Below, one piece after another: positions 31,966-42,033 of a DNA stretch of 64,000 nt. The position numbers and the translations under genes are program-made. The stretch comes from Tepidamorphus gemmatus (GTDB taxonomy: Bacteria; Pseudomonadota; Alphaproteobacteria; Rhizobiales; Tepidamorphaceae). Location: positions 1-64,000 of the forward strand of contig NZ_SMAK01000006.1 in assembly GCF_004346195.1 (NCBI RefSeq), read 5' to 3'. Below the pieces are notes generated by a model. The model was not told the DNA's origin, did not search any database, and saw only the letters and a program-made list of their open reading frames with translations. Positions within the stretch are counted from its first letter, which is position 1; every line of letters begins with the position of its first letter.

Positions 31966-32559
31966 TTGCCCAAGATCGGCGTGGAGGCGATCCGGCGTCA
32001 GGCCCTGATCGAGGCCGCCATCGAGACGATCCATGACCGCGGCTTCTGCGCCGTGACGGTGGGCGGGATCGCGCGCCGCGCCGGCGTCTCGACGGCGCTT
32101 GCCCACCATTACTTCGGGTCGAAGGACCGCCTGCTCGCCGAGACGATGCGCTACCTGCTGTCCGATCTCGGCAGGGCGATCCGCAGCCGGCTGCGCCAGG
32201 CGAGCTCGCCGCGCGAGCGGATATCCGCGGTCATTGCGGGCAACTTCGCCCCGGACCAGTTCCAGCCGGCGACGATCTCGGCCTGGCTCGCCTTCTACGT
32301 CCAGGCGCAGACGGTGCCGGAGGCGCGGCGCCTGCATCGCATCTATGCGCGCCGGCTCGCCAGCAATCTCGTCCACGATCTGTCGCGGCTGATGCCGCGA
32401 CCACAGGCGCGCGCGGCTGCGGAGGCGGCGGCGGCGCTGATCGACGGGCTGTGGATTCGCTTCGCGCTCGCCGACGGGGCACCGGATGCAGCGATGGCGA
32501 TCGCGATAGTCGAAGACTTCGTCGAGGCACGGATCGCGGCGGCCGGAGCGGTGTCATGA
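31966..32559 (+). CDS. betI: Choline-responsive repressor, TetR family
   Basis: The 197-residue protein begins [20 protein letters not shown], almost the E. coli BetI N-terminus. The helix-turn-helix is [26 protein letters not shown], and the C-terminus is the BetI ligand domain. It uses a TTG start at 31966, supported by GGAGG seven bases upstream and by the position of the family's MPK start. BetI represses choline uptake and oxidation genes until choline is present. The betA start overlaps its stop (ATGA). A BetI-like palindrome precedes the gene. Confidence 0.94.
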   Translation: MPKIGVEAIRRQALIEAAIETIHDRGFCAVTVGGIARRAGVSTALAHHYFGSKDRLLAETMRYLLSDLGRAIRSRLRQASSPRERISAVIAGNFAPDQFQPATISAWLAFYVQAQTVPEARRLHRIYARRLASNLVHDLSRLMPRPQARAAAEAAAALIDGLWIRFALADGAPDAAMAIAIVEDFVEARIAAAGAVS

Positions 32560-34220
32560 GCGAAGCGCTGGAAGCCGACTACGTCATCGTCGGCGCCGGC
32601 TCGGCCGGCTGCGTGCTTGCCGACCGGCTGAGCGCCGACGGCCGGCACGCCGTCATCGTGCTCGAACGCGGGGGCAGCGACATCGGCCCGCTGATCCAGA
32701 TGCCGGCAGCCTTCTCGATCCCGATGAACATGCCGCTGTACGACTGGGGGTTCCGAACCGAGCCGGAGCCGCATCTGAACGGCCGCCGGCTGGCGGTGCC
32801 GCGTGGCAAGGTGATCGGCGGATCGTCCTCGATCAACGGCATGGTGTTCGTGCGCGGGCATGCCCGCGACTTCGACACGTGGGAGGCGATGGGGGCGCGC
32901 GGCTGGGGCTTCCGCGATGTGCTGCCCTACTTCCGGCGGATGGAAACGAGCCACGGCGGCGAGGCCGGATGGCGCGGCTGCGACGGCCCGCTGCATGTCA
33001 CGCGCGGCCGGATGCGCAATCCGCTCTACACCGCCTTCATCGAGGCCGGCAGGCAGGCCGGCTACGGCATCACCGAGGACTACAACGGCCATCGCCAGGA
33101 GGGGTTCGGGGTGATGGAGATGACGGTGTGGGGCGGCCGGCGCTGGTCGGCGGCCAACGCCTATCTCAGGCCGGCGCTGAAGCGGAAGAACCTGCGACTG
33201 TTCACCGGTGTCGAGGTGCAGCGGGTCGAGTTCGACGGCCGTCGCGCCGTCGGGGTCATGATCCGTCGCGGCCGCCGTACCCAGATCGTGCGCGCACGCC
33301 GCGAGGTGATCCTGTCGGCATCCTCGATCAATTCCCCCAAGATCCTGATGCTGTCGGGCATCGGCCCGGCGAGCGATCTCAGGCGTCTCGGCATCGAGAT
33401 CGTCGCCGACCGGCCGGGGGTCGGCGCCAATCTGCAGGATCATCTGGAAATCTACGTCCAGTACGCCGCCAGACGGAAGATCACCCTGCACCGCCATCTG
33501 AACCCCGTGTCGAAGGCCGTGATCGGCGCGATGTGGCTGTTGGCCCGACGTGGGATCGGCACGAGCAACCAGTTCGAATCCTGCGGCTTCATCCGCTCGG
33601 CCGCCGGGATCGAGTATCCCGACATCCAGTACCACTTCCTGCCTGCGGCGGTGCGCTACGACGGTCGGGCGGCGGCCGACCGCCACGGATTCCAGGTGCA
33701 TGTCGGGCCGATGCGGTCGAAATCGCGGGGACGCGTCGCGCTCGCCTCCTCCGATCCTGCCGCGCCGCCCTCGATCCGCTTCAACTACATGTCGCACCCG
33801 GACGACTGGGCGGAGTTCCGCAGTTGCGTCCGCCTCACCCGCGAGATCATGGCGCAGCCGGCGATGGCCGAGCATATCGATCACGAGATCGCGCCGGGCG
33901 CCGATACGCAGAGCGACGCCGAGATCGACGCGTTCGTGCGCGCGCATGTGGAAAGCGCCTATCACCCCTGCGGCACCTGCCGGATGGGAGGCACCGACGA
34001 CCCCATGGCGGTGGTCGATCCGCAGTGCCGGGTGATCGGGGTGGAGGCGCTGCGGGTGGTGGACAGCTCGATCTTCCCGCAGATTACCAACGGCAATCTC
34101 AACGCGCCGACCATCATGACCGGAGAGAAGGCTGCCGACATGATCCTCGGGCGCGATCCGCTGCCTGCCTCCAACCTCGAGCCGTGGATCCATCCCAACT
34201 GGCGCACCGCGCAGCGATAG
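32556..34220 (+). CDS. betA: Choline dehydrogenase (GMC oxidoreductase)
   Basis: The 554-residue FAD enzyme oxidises choline to betaine aldehyde and can take it on to glycine betaine. Visible are the dinucleotide fold ([17 protein letters not shown]), GMC signature 1 ([20 protein letters not shown]), GMC signature 2 ([18 protein letters not shown]) and the active-site His in [11 protein letters not shown], with the C-terminal [19 protein letters not shown]. It overlaps betI by four bases. The betB gene for betaine aldehyde dehydrogenase, often in this operon, is not here. Confidence 0.94.
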   Translation: MSEALEADYVIVGAGSAGCVLADRLSADGRHAVIVLERGGSDIGPLIQMPAAFSIPMNMPLYDWGFRTEPEPHLNGRRLAVPRGKVIGGSSSINGMVFVRGHARDFDTWEAMGARGWGFRDVLPYFRRMETSHGGEAGWRGCDGPLHVTRGRMRNPLYTAFIEAGRQAGYGITEDYNGHRQEGFGVMEMTVWGGRRWSAANAYLRPALKRKNLRLFTGVEVQRVEFDGRRAVGVMIRRGRRTQIVRARREVILSASSINSPKILMLSGIGPASDLRRLGIEIVADRPGVGANLQDHLEIYVQYAARRKITLHRHLNPVSKAVIGAMWLLARRGIGTSNQFESCGFIRSAAGIEYPDIQYHFLPAAVRYDGRAAADRHGFQVHVGPMRSKSRGRVALASSDPAAPPSIRFNYMSHPDDWAEFRSCVRLTREIMAQPAMAEHIDHEIAPGADTQSDAEIDAFVRAHVESAYHPCGTCRMGGTDDPMAVVDPQCRVIGVEALRVVDSSIFPQITNGNLNAPTIMTGEKAADMILGRDPLPASNLEPWIHPNWRTAQR

Positions 34221-34332
34221 GGGCGCGGGGGCGGCTCGGCACCGCCCTGCCGTGCGTTCCCGGATCTGCCAACGACACTGCATGCTGGCGCTGACGATCC
34301 CGCGCGGAGCGCGGTCGGGAACACCCGACCGT

Positions 34333-34369
34333 GCCGGACGGCGGTCCGGGCGGACGCCCTGCGTCCGGC
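34333..34369. other. Hairpin downstream of betA
   Basis: GCCGGACG (34333-34340) and CGTCCGGC (34362-34369) are perfect 8-bp arms around a 21-base loop, about 115 bases after betA and before the second RutR-like gene. No T-run follows, so it is at most a Rho-dependent or weak terminator, or part of the upstream region of the regulator. Confidence 0.4.
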
Positions 34370-34463
34370 GGACAGACATGCGAGGGCGGGGCGGACGCGC
34401 GAGCATGGCACGGTCGCTTCAATACCGCGCCGCCATGCGATAGAACCCGCCCGCAAGGGGGAA

Positions 34464-35135
34464 ATGACTTCGCGAAACGGCAGGGACATGACAACGGTGG
34501 CGGACAGCCGATCAACACGCCGGGACAGGCGGCCGCGAACGCGCATCCAGACGGCGAACCGGCAGATCATCCTGGACGCGGCGCTTCAGGTGTTCGCTGC
34601 CTCCGGCTTCCGCGGCGCAACGGTCGACCGCATCGCGGCGCAGGCCGGCATGTCGAAGCCGAACCTGCTCTACTATTTCCGCAGCAAGGACGAGATCTAC
34701 CGGCAGGTACTCGAATCCACCCTGGCGACCTGGCTGGCGCCGCTGGAGCGGCTTGATCCGGCCGGCGATCCGATCGCCGAGATCGCCGGCTATATCCGTC
34801 ACAAGCTGGAGATGTCGCGGCAGATGCCGGAGGCCTCGCGGCTGTTCGCCAACGAGGTGCTGCATGGCGCGCCCGCGATCGGCGAATTCCTGCGCGGGCC
34901 GCTGCGCGACCTCGTTGCCCGCAAGGCGGCGGTGATACGGGGCTGGATCGACGAGGGGCGGCTGGCACCGGTCGATCCGGTGCACCTGATCTTCATGATA
35001 TGGGCGACGACTCAGCACTACGCCGATTTCGACGTCCAGGTACGCGCCGTGCTCGGCGAGCAGGGCGACACCGTCGCAGCCGCCGAGGAGACCGTGCTGG
35101 CGGTATTCCTGAACGGTCTGCGCCCACGGCGATAG
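34464..35135 (+). CDS. TetR-family regulator, RutR-like (second paralogue)
   Basis: The 223-residue protein is very like E. coli RutR in its ligand domain: LLYYFRSKDEIY, TWLAPLERL, HKLEMSRQMPEASRLFANE, RLAPVDPVHLIFMIWATTQ and HYADF. The DNA-binding helices are FAASGFRGATVDRI and AAQAGMSKPNLLYYF. The ATG at 34464 follows AAGGGGGAA closely; an ATG at 34488 is also possible. No RutR-type palindrome was found just upstream. It may act on the boxes at 23598-23648 or on pyrimidine genes elsewhere. It is convergent with priA, 3 bases apart. Confidence 0.9.
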   Translation: MTSRNGRDMTTVADSRSTRRDRRPRTRIQTANRQIILDAALQVFAASGFRGATVDRIAAQAGMSKPNLLYYFRSKDEIYRQVLESTLATWLAPLERLDPAGDPIAEIAGYIRHKLEMSRQMPEASRLFANEVLHGAPAIGEFLRGPLRDLVARKAAVIRGWIDEGRLAPVDPVHLIFMIWATTQHYADFDVQVRAVLGEQGDTVAAAEETVLAVFLNGLRPRR

Positions 35136-35138
35136 GCC

Positions 35139-37304
35139 CTACAGAAAGCTCAGCGGGTCGACGTCGACGCTCATGCGGACGCTGCCGCGCGGTTTCGGGG
35201 CGGCGTCGAACCAGGCACGCAGGAAGCCCTGCAGATCGAATGTCCGCCTCGCCTTGACCAGCAGACGGAAGCGGTGACGGCCGCGCACGACCGCCAGCGG
35301 CGCCTCGGCCGGACCGAGCACGCGAACGCCGTCGGCGGGCGGGACGGCACGCGCCAGCGCCTTCGCATGGGATGCCGCCTCGTCCTGCGACCGTGCCGAC
35401 ACCAAGATCGCGGCGAGCCGACCGAAGGGCGGCAGGCCCTGCCGCTCGCGGCTCTCCATCTCGCGCGCGTAGAAGGCCTCGCGGTCGCCGGAGACGATCG
35501 CCTTGATCACCGGATGATCGGGATCGAAGGTCTGGATCAGCGCCCGGCCGCCGTCGCGCTGGCGCCCGGCCCGGCCGGTGACCTGCTGAAGCAGCTGGAA
35601 GGTGCGCTCGGCGGCGCGCGGGTCGCCGGTGGCGAGCCCGACATCGGCATCGACCACGCCAACGAGCGCCAGATTGGGAAAGTTGTGACCCTTGGCGACG
35701 AGTTGCGTCCCCACCACCAGATCGACCTCGCCGCGCTCGATCATGGTGAAGCGCTGGCGCAGCTCGGCAATGGAGCCGATCAGGTCACTCGACAGCATCA
35801 GGATGCGGATGTCGGGAAACCGCTCCGCCGCCTCCTCGGCAATGCGCTCGATGCCGGGGCCGCACGGCACCAGGCTGTCCTCGGCGCCGCAGTTGGGACA
35901 GTTCACCGGCCGCGGGATCGCGTGGCCGCAGTGATGGCAGGCAAGCTGGCGGCGGAAACGGTGCTCGACCAGCCAGGCCGAGCAGTTCGGGCACTCGAAG
36001 CGGAAGCCGCAGGCCCGGCACAGCGTCAGCGGCGCGTAGCCGCGACGGTTGAGGAACAGCAGCGCCTGCTCGCCACCTGCGATCGTCGCGGCGATCGCCG
36101 CAACCAGCGGCGGGCTGAGGAACCGGCCCCGTTCCGGACCGTCGCTGCGCATGTCGACGGCGCGGATATCCGGCAGCCGCGCACCGTAACGGTCGGGCAG
36201 GCGCAGATGGCGGTAGCGGCCGCGCTCGGCGTTGGCGCGGCTCTCGACCGACGGCGTCGCCGACGACAGAACCACCGGCACGCCCTCGAGGGAGCCGCGC
36301 ACCACGGCCATGTCGCGGGCGGAATAGATGACGCCCTCCTCCTGCTTGTAGGCGGGGTCATGCTCCTCGTCGACGACGATCAGGCCGAGATCGGCGAACG
36401 GAAGGAACAGGGCCGAGCGCGCGCCCGCGACCGCCTTGACCTCGCCGGACGCGACCCCGCGCCAGGTCCTTTCCCGCAGCTTCGGCGTCAGGCCGGAATG
36501 CCATTCGGCCGGCATGGTGCCGAATCGCGCCTCGAAGCGGGCGAGAAACTGCGCGGTGAGCGAGATCTCGGGCACCATCACCAGTACCTGCCGACCGCGC
36601 CGCAGCGCCTCGCTCATGGCTTCGAAATAGACCTCGGTCTTGCCGGAACCGGTGACGCCTTCGAGCAAGCTCACCGAAAAGCCACCCGCGGCCACCGCGT
36701 CGGCCAGCGCCTCGGCGGCGCCGGACTGGGCCTGCGTGAGGGCCGTCGCCGCGAAATCGGGCTCGGGCGGCGCAACCACCGGCTTCGGCGGCAGCGCCAC
36801 GCACTGGAGCGTGCCGGCCTGGATCAGCCCCTCGACCACGGAGACGCCGACGCCTGCCGCCCGGGCGAGCGCCGTCTTGCTCCAGGCAAGGCCGTCGCCG
36901 GCGACCTCGAGGACGCGCCGGCGCGCCTCGGTCATGCGCTCCGGCGGGGCACCGGCAAGGCGGACGGCGATGACCGGCATCTGCGGACCGAACGCCTCCG
37001 GCACCCTCAGCATCATCCTGAGCACCATGCCGCGCGGGCTCAGCGTGTAGTCGGCGATCCACTCGACGAAGCGGCGCATCGCCGGTGCAATCGCCGGTCC
37101 GGCCAGCTTCGCCTCGACCGGACGCAGCTTGCCGCGGACAATGCGGTCGGGCTCGCCGTCCCAGACCACGCCGAGCACGGTGCGCGGGCCGAGCGGCACC
37201 ACCACCACGTCGCCCGGACTGAGTGTCATGCCGTCCGGCACCGCGTAACTGTAGGGCGCCTCTACCGCGACTGGGGTCAGGACGGGAACGATGGATTGGC
37301 TCAT
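35139..37304 (-). CDS. priA: Primosomal protein N' (replication restart helicase)
   Basis: The 721-residue superfamily 2 helicase restarts stalled forks by loading the replisome. It has the N-terminal DNA-binding domain ([20 protein letters not shown]), Walker A ([13 protein letters not shown]), DEEH box ([16 protein letters not shown]) and two zinc-binding cysteine pairs per site ([13 protein letters not shown] and [18 protein letters not shown]). Motif VI is [10 protein letters not shown]. Length is normal. It is convergent with the RutR-like gene and divergent from the aldolase gene 89 bases away. Confidence 0.97.
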   Translation of the reverse strand: MSQSIVPVLTPVAVEAPYSYAVPDGMTLSPGDVVVVPLGPRTVLGVVWDGEPDRIVRGKLRPVEAKLAGPAIAPAMRRFVEWIADYTLSPRGMVLRMMLRVPEAFGPQMPVIAVRLAGAPPERMTEARRRVLEVAGDGLAWSKTALARAAGVGVSVVEGLIQAGTLQCVALPPKPVVAPPEPDFAATALTQAQSGAAEALADAVAAGGFSVSLLEGVTGSGKTEVYFEAMSEALRRGRQVLVMVPEISLTAQFLARFEARFGTMPAEWHSGLTPKLRERTWRGVASGEVKAVAGARSALFLPFADLGLIVVDEEHDPAYKQEEGVIYSARDMAVVRGSLEGVPVVLSSATPSVESRANAERGRYRHLRLPDRYGARLPDIRAVDMRSDGPERGRFLSPPLVAAIAATIAGGEQALLFLNRRGYAPLTLCRACGFRFECPNCSAWLVEHRFRRQLACHHCGHAIPRPVNCPNCGAEDSLVPCGPGIERIAEEAAERFPDIRILMLSSDLIGSIAELRQRFTMIERGEVDLVVGTQLVAKGHNFPNLALVGVVDADVGLATGDPRAAERTFQLLQQVTGRAGRQRDGGRALIQTFDPDHPVIKAIVSGDREAFYAREMESRERQGLPPFGRLAAILVSARSQDEAASHAKALARAVPPADGVRVLGPAEAPLAVVRGRHRFRLLVKARRTFDLQGFLRAWFDAAPKPRGSVRMSVDVDPLSFL

Positions 37305-37393
37305 GGACCGATTCGCGGGGCTGTCATCGGCGACAAACTACCGCTAAACAGGGCGGCGACAGGTGCAGGGGACGCGTGAAGGGACGGACAGGC

Positions 37394-38047
37394 ATGAAAT
37401 TCTTCGTCGATACCGCTGACGTGGCCGAGATCCGGGCGCTGGCCGATACCGGCCTGCTTGACGGCGTCACCACCAACCCCTCCCTCGTGGCCAAGGCGGG
37501 CCGCCCGTTCCGCGAGATCGTCGCCGAAATCTGTGCGATCGTCGCCGGCCCCGTCTCGGCCGAAGTCACCGCGACCGATGCCGAAGGGATGATCGCCGAA
37601 GGACGCAGCCTGGCCGCCATCGCCGACAACGTCGCGGTCAAGGTGCCGCTGACCATGGACGGGCTCAAGGCCTGCAAGACGCTGTCCGGCGAGGGCACGA
37701 TGGTCAATGTCACGCTGTGCTTCTCCGCCAATCAGGCGCTGCTGGCGGCGAAGGCGGGCGCGACCTTCGTCTCGCCCTTCATCGGCCGGCTCGACGATAT
37801 CGGTCTCGACGGGCTGGAGCTGATCGGCGAGATCCGGACGATCTACGACAACTACGGCTTCGAGACCGAGCTGCTGGCCGCCTCGATCCGCACCGTCAAC
37901 CATGTCAGGCTGTGTGCGCTGGCCGGTGCCGACGTCGCCACGATTCCGCCCGCCATCATTCGCCAGCTGGTGTCGCATCCGCTCACCGACAAGGGCCTCG
38001 ACGCCTTCCTCGCCGACTGGAAGAAGACCGGCCAGACGATCCTCTGA
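37394..38047 (+). CDS. Transaldolase/fructose-6-phosphate aldolase family (TalC-like)
   Basis: The 217-residue class I aldolase begins [13 protein letters not shown] and has the Schiff-base lysine in [15 protein letters not shown], plus [37 protein letters not shown] (split here as the conserved strand and loop) and [14 protein letters not shown]. It is the short TalC/FSA form used by many alphaproteobacteria as transaldolase in the pentose phosphate pathway. True fructose-6-phosphate aldolase activity cannot be excluded. The ATG at 37394 is the family start. It is divergent from priA, a common rhizobial arrangement. Confidence 0.92.
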   Translation: MKFFVDTADVAEIRALADTGLLDGVTTNPSLVAKAGRPFREIVAEICAIVAGPVSAEVTATDAEGMIAEGRSLAAIADNVAVKVPLTMDGLKACKTLSGEGTMVNVTLCFSANQALLAAKAGATFVSPFIGRLDDIGLDGLELIGEIRTIYDNYGFETELLAASIRTVNHVRLCALAGADVATIPPAIIRQLVSHPLTDKGLDAFLADWKKTGQTIL

Positions 38048-38465
38048 GGCCTCGTAGACGCCCGCTCCCGGGCCTGCGTCGCCGCCTGCGGCACACACCG
38101 CCCACTTCATGTCGGGGCCGCGCCGGCAGCGAGCCTGCGCGCATCCTCGGCAATGCGCGCGGCCCAGCCGGTTGCACGGGCACGCCGGTCAACGTCAGGC
38201 GCAGGCCGATGGTGGTCCCTCCGGACCGAGCGTCGAGCGTTCAGCGCAGACGACTGCCTTCTTCACGTCAGTTCCGCGCGAGCGATGTAAAATGTTCAAA
38301 CATGGTTAACTGGCGAAAGTCGTTTCGGATCAATGTTTCTGGTCCGTCACAATTCTGCCGGATGCGGCACGGACGGCCCGTTGCCGAAAATTCGAGCATT
38401 CGCGGGCCGGCAACCCTGTAGTGTGCAGCGTAGGAACCTGTTAAGGTAAAGGAAGAGTTAGCAAG
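38048..38465. promoter_or_regulatory. 418-base upstream region of the RpfF-like gene, with a small palindrome
   Basis: The first half looks like ordinary GC-rich non-coding DNA after the aldolase gene. From about 38280 the sequence is clearly richer in A/T and contains ATGTT-CA-AACAT (38292-38303), a perfect dyad with a 2-base centre, followed by GTTAAC. This is probably the regulatory region of the RpfF-like gene. I could not assign convincing -35/-10 elements, and no coding sequence is credible here. Confidence 0.5.
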
Positions 38466-39473
38466 ATGCGGTGTGTTGTAATGTCAGCTTCGCTTTCTCT
38501 TCCGAGCCCACGAACGCCTTCTACCGTCGGACGGTCTCCCGTCGTCGACAAATCGCGCATTGCCGGTGACACGGTGCCGCCCGTGACGGGACCCGCCGTC
38601 CAGCTCGACTTCCGCAAGGAGTTCGACGCGCGCCGGCTGTTCAATCTGCGGCAGCTCGAGGTGTCGTACGAGGAGTCGACCGGGACGCTGTGGACATTCA
38701 TGCGGCCGGACGGACGGCCGAGCTACAATCCGGCCCTGCTCGACGATTTCCACGCCTGGCAGCAGGGCATCACGGCGATGTTTGCCGACCGGCCGCACGA
38801 CCTGCGCTTCCTGGTGCTCGGCTCGCGCACCCCGGGCGTGTTCAATCTCGGCGGCGACCTCAACCTGTTTGCCGCGAAGATCCGCGAGCGCGACCGCGCG
38901 GCACTGGTGGGCTACGGCAAGTCATGCGTGCGCATCCTCCACCGCAACCTCAACGGCCTCGGCCTGCCGGTCGTGACGATCGGCCTCGCCCAGGGCGATG
39001 CCCTTGGCGGCGGTTTCGAGTCGCTTCTGTCGTTCAATGTGGTGATTGCCGAGCGCGGTGCGAAGTTCGGCTTTCCGGAGAACCTGTTCGGCCTGTTCCC
39101 CGGCATGGGCGCCTACAGCCTTATCGCCCGTCGGATCGGCGCCGCCCGGGCCGAGGAAATGATCCTGACGGGGCGAACCTACACGGCTGAGGAGATGTTG
39201 GAGGCCGGTCTCGTCCATCTGCTGGCGGAACCCGGACAGGGCATCGAGGCCACCCGCGACTACATCGCCCGCCAGCGTCGCCGCCATGCCGGCACCCGCG
39301 CGGTGTTCCAGGCTGGGCGTGAAGTGGCACCGCTGTCGCTCGAGGAACTCGATCGCATCGTCGAGATCTGGGCTGACGCCTGTCTCGACCTCGGCGAGCG
39401 CGATCTGAAGGTGATGCAGCGGCTCGTCGCGGCACAGAACCGGCTGCCCTCCGCGCTCGCGGCGGCTGAGTAA
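38466..39473 (+). CDS. rpfF: RpfF-type crotonase: probable DSF-family (cis-2-enoic acid) signal synthase
   Basis: The 335-residue crotonase matches Xanthomonas RpfF far better than ordinary enoyl-CoA hydratases. Shared segments include VFNLGGDLNLF, ALGGGFESLLSF, FPENLFGLFPGMGAYS and the tail EIWADACLDLGERDLKVMQRL. RpfF needs two glutamates (Glu141 and Glu161 in Xanthomonas) to dehydrate 3-hydroxyacyl-ACP and release the cis-2 fatty acid. Here they are Glu185 and Glu205, again 20 apart. The extra 44 residues at the N-terminus (SASLSLPSPRTPSTVG) are low-complexity, so a later start is possible; ATG 38466 and 38481 both lack a close ribosome-binding site. It is convergent, 15 bases apart, with a PAS-GGDEF-EAL gene, recalling Burkholderia rpfF/rpfR. 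Confidence 0.82.
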   Translation: MRCVVMSASLSLPSPRTPSTVGRSPVVDKSRIAGDTVPPVTGPAVQLDFRKEFDARRLFNLRQLEVSYEESTGTLWTFMRPDGRPSYNPALLDDFHAWQQGITAMFADRPHDLRFLVLGSRTPGVFNLGGDLNLFAAKIRERDRAALVGYGKSCVRILHRNLNGLGLPVVTIGLAQGDALGGGFESLLSFNVVIAERGAKFGFPENLFGLFPGMGAYSLIARRIGAARAEEMILTGRTYTAEEMLEAGLVHLLAEPGQGIEATRDYIARQRRRHAGTRAVFQAGREVAPLSLEELDRIVEIWADACLDLGERDLKVMQRLVAAQNRLPSALAAAE

Positions 39474-39488
39474 CGGCGCCGCCGGGTC

Positions 39489-41819
39489 TCAGGCGACCAG
39501 GAGCGGCCTTGCGATCGCGCCGCGGATGCGCTCGGAAACCTCAGCGGCAGGCATCGGCCGGCCGAACAGGTAGCCCTGACCCTCGTGACAGCCATCCTCG
39601 CGGACGAACGCCATCTGCTGTTTCGTCTCGAGCCCCTCGGCGACGACCGTGATGCCGAGCGACGTGCCGAGGCCGGCAACCGCCCGGATGATGGCGCGCC
39701 CCTCCGCCTCGCAGTCGACATCGCGGATGAACGACTGGTCGATCTTGATCTTCGCGAACGGGAACTTGCGCAGATAGTTGAGCGAGGAATATCCGGTACC
39801 GAAATCGTCGAGCGACAGTGAGACGCCCAGGGTCCGGAACTGCTGGATGGCGTGGGTGGTGGCCTCGCTCTCCTCGAGCAGTACCCGCTCGGTGATCTCC
39901 AGTTCGAGCCGGTGGGCCGGCAGGCCGGAACGCGCCAGCGCGGAGACCACATGGGCGGCCAGGTTGCGGTCGCGAAACTGTACCGGCGACAGGTTGACTG
40001 CGACCTTGACCCCGTCCGGCCAGCGCGCCGCCTCCTCGCAGGCGCGCCGCAGTGCCCATTCGCCGATGCCGATGATGAGGCCGGTCTCCTCGGCAATGGG
40101 AATGAACACCGACGGCGGAACGGCGCCGCGCGTCGGATGGTGCCAGCGCAGCAGCGCCTCGCAGGTGGTGATGCGGCCGGTCGCCAGATTGACGAGCGGC
40201 TGGAAATGCAGCTCGAACGCCTCACCGGCCACCGCCTGGCGCAGATCGAGCTCAAGGGCGCGGCGCTGCTGGGCGTCGCTCTCCATCGCCGCCGCAAAGA
40301 AGCGATGACCGCCGCCGCCGGCGTTCTTGGCGGCATAGAGCGCCATGTCGGCCTTCTTCAGGAGCTGATCGGCATCGGTGCCGTCGCGCGGCGCCAGCGC
40401 CACCCCGATCGAGGCGCCGATGTCGATGCGGTGACCGTCGATCTCGAAGGGATCCTCGAGCGCGCGCACGATCCTCAGCGCCAGCCAGCCGGCATCGCGC
40501 CGGCGATGGGTATCGGCCTGAACGACGACGAACTCGTCGCCGCCGAACCGGGCGATCAGATCCGAGCGGCGGACAACCTCGCCGAGCCGCAGCGCGACGG
40601 CCTGCAGCAGCTTGTCGCCGATCGGATGGCCGAGCGTGTCGTTGACGGACTTGAAGCGGTCGAGGTCGATCAGATGAATGGCGATCTGCGTCTCGCTGCG
40701 CCGGGCAGCGGCCAGCATCGCCTCGAGGCGCTCGCGGAACTGGGCGCGGTTGGCAAGCCCGGTCAGTTCGTCGAAGCGGGCAAGCCGGGTGATCCGCTCC
40801 TGCGCGCGCTTGCGTTCGGTGATGTCCTCGAGGATCACCACGGATCCGCCGTCGGTCATGACGCGCCGGGACAGCGCGATGGTGCGCTCGCCGTCGAGGG
40901 AGATGAAGACCTGGCCGAAACTGTCCTGCTGGAGGCCGCGCGTCAGATCGCGCAGCACCGCCCGCACGCCCTTGCCGGCGTGATTGCCGGCGCGGACACT
41001 CGACCGCACGAGCTCGCGGATGCTCATGCCCTCGCGGACTTCCCTGCCCTCGAGCCGCAAAAGCTCGAGGAACCGCTCGTTCCAGACCTGCAGCCGGTCC
41101 TGCTGGTCGAGCATGCACAGGCCGTGCGACATGTTGTTGAGCGCGACATCGAACCTGTTCGCCTGCTCCTCGAAGCGCGCAGCAAGCGCAGCTTCCTTGC
41201 GCGTCACGGTCAGCGCCTGGATGATGATGTCGCGGATCGACAGGGTGATGTCCACCATCCCGTAGATGAACATCAACACCACGATGCCGAGCGCCTTGTG
41301 CACCCAATCCGGATAGATGAGCAGCGCCACGGCGAGCGGCAGCGTGGTCAGGGTGAGCTGACCGACGGCGATGATCGGCCGGGCCGCGTTGCGGCCGGAG
41401 ATCGCCGCTGCATAGCCGGCCGCCGTCGTCGAGACGGCGAGGTGCAGCGTCGCGTCGTCGGTATGATCGAGGGTCAGGAAGCACAGCGCGCCGAGCAGGG
41501 CGGAGAATGCCCAGGCACCCAGTTCGTAGACCCGCTCCCACAGCCGCGTCGCCTCGAGGTCCTGGATGCGCTTGCCCCGCTTGTAGAGGACGGCCGAGGC
41601 GACCCGCACCATGCCGACAACAAGGATCGCGAGCGAGGTCGCCATGATCGTGCCGTCCTCGGCGCGGATCGCGACGGCCGCGCCGATGATGGTGCAGGCG
41701 ATGGCGCCGACGATCAGCGAGGCGATCGGCGCGAACAGCGAGTCAACCAGCGCCGCGCGGATCTCCGGGGGAAGCTCGGCGTCGGTCCTGCGGGTCTGGA
41801 GTAGCTTTCGAACCAGCAT
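39489..41819 (-). CDS. Membrane-anchored PAS-GGDEF-EAL protein (cyclic-di-GMP cyclase/phosphodiesterase)
   Basis: The 776-residue protein has about five to six membrane helices in residues 25-205 (for example IASLIVGAIACTIIGAAVAI and ALGIVVLMFIYGMVDITL). A PAS domain follows (around 222-330, VALNNMSHGLCMLDQQDRL), then GGDEF and EAL domains. The cyclase motif is intact as GGDEF at 426-430. The phosphodiesterase site is also intact: EAL at 554-556, LELEITERVLLE, SLDDFGTGYSSL, KIDQSFI and AEGLET. Both activities are therefore possible, and the sensor part would set the balance. It resembles Burkholderia RpfR (PAS-GGDEF-EAL, DSF receptor) except for the membrane N-terminus in place of the RpfF-interacting domain. 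It is convergent with the RpfF-like gene. Confidence 0.92.
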   Translation of the reverse strand: MLVRKLLQTRRTDAELPPEIRAALVDSLFAPIASLIVGAIACTIIGAAVAIRAEDGTIMATSLAILVVGMVRVASAVLYKRGKRIQDLEATRLWERVYELGAWAFSALLGALCFLTLDHTDDATLHLAVSTTAAGYAAAISGRNAARPIIAVGQLTLTTLPLAVALLIYPDWVHKALGIVVLMFIYGMVDITLSIRDIIIQALTVTRKEAALAARFEEQANRFDVALNNMSHGLCMLDQQDRLQVWNERFLELLRLEGREVREGMSIRELVRSSVRAGNHAGKGVRAVLRDLTRGLQQDSFGQVFISLDGERTIALSRRVMTDGGSVVILEDITERKRAQERITRLARFDELTGLANRAQFRERLEAMLAAARRSETQIAIHLIDLDRFKSVNDTLGHPIGDKLLQAVALRLGEVVRRSDLIARFGGDEFVVVQADTHRRRDAGWLALRIVRALEDPFEIDGHRIDIGASIGVALAPRDGTDADQLLKKADMALYAAKNAGGGGHRFFAAAMESDAQQRRALELDLRQAVAGEAFELHFQPLVNLATGRITTCEALLRWHHPTRGAVPPSVFIPIAEETGLIIGIGEWALRRACEEAARWPDGVKVAVNLSPVQFRDRNLAAHVVSALARSGLPAHRLELEITERVLLEESEATTHAIQQFRTLGVSLSLDDFGTGYSSLNYLRKFPFAKIKIDQSFIRDVDCEAEGRAIIRAVAGLGTSLGITVVAEGLETKQQMAFVREDGCHEGQGYLFGRPMPAAEVSERIRGAIARPLLVA

Positions 41820-42033
41820 CTATGCCTTGTTGCCTGGGGGGAGATGTTCGGCAGACCATCCGATACACACCCCGCCCCGAGCCTTGTCGTCCATACCGAT
41901 GAAAAGGCAGCAACCAATAACCCTAGAAGTTTAAGGAACCATCCAACGGGTGCAGGCCGGCCCGCGCGGGTGGACCGGCGCGCGGAATCGCGACAGGGTG
42001 GCCAGCTCGGCAACGACAGGCGGAGAACGGGAC

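Noticed and set aside
33571-33585. GTTCGAATCC, resembling a tRNA T-loop
   Set aside because: It is within betA coding sequence (NQFESCGF) and no acceptor or anticodon stems surround it. No tRNA was found in the window.
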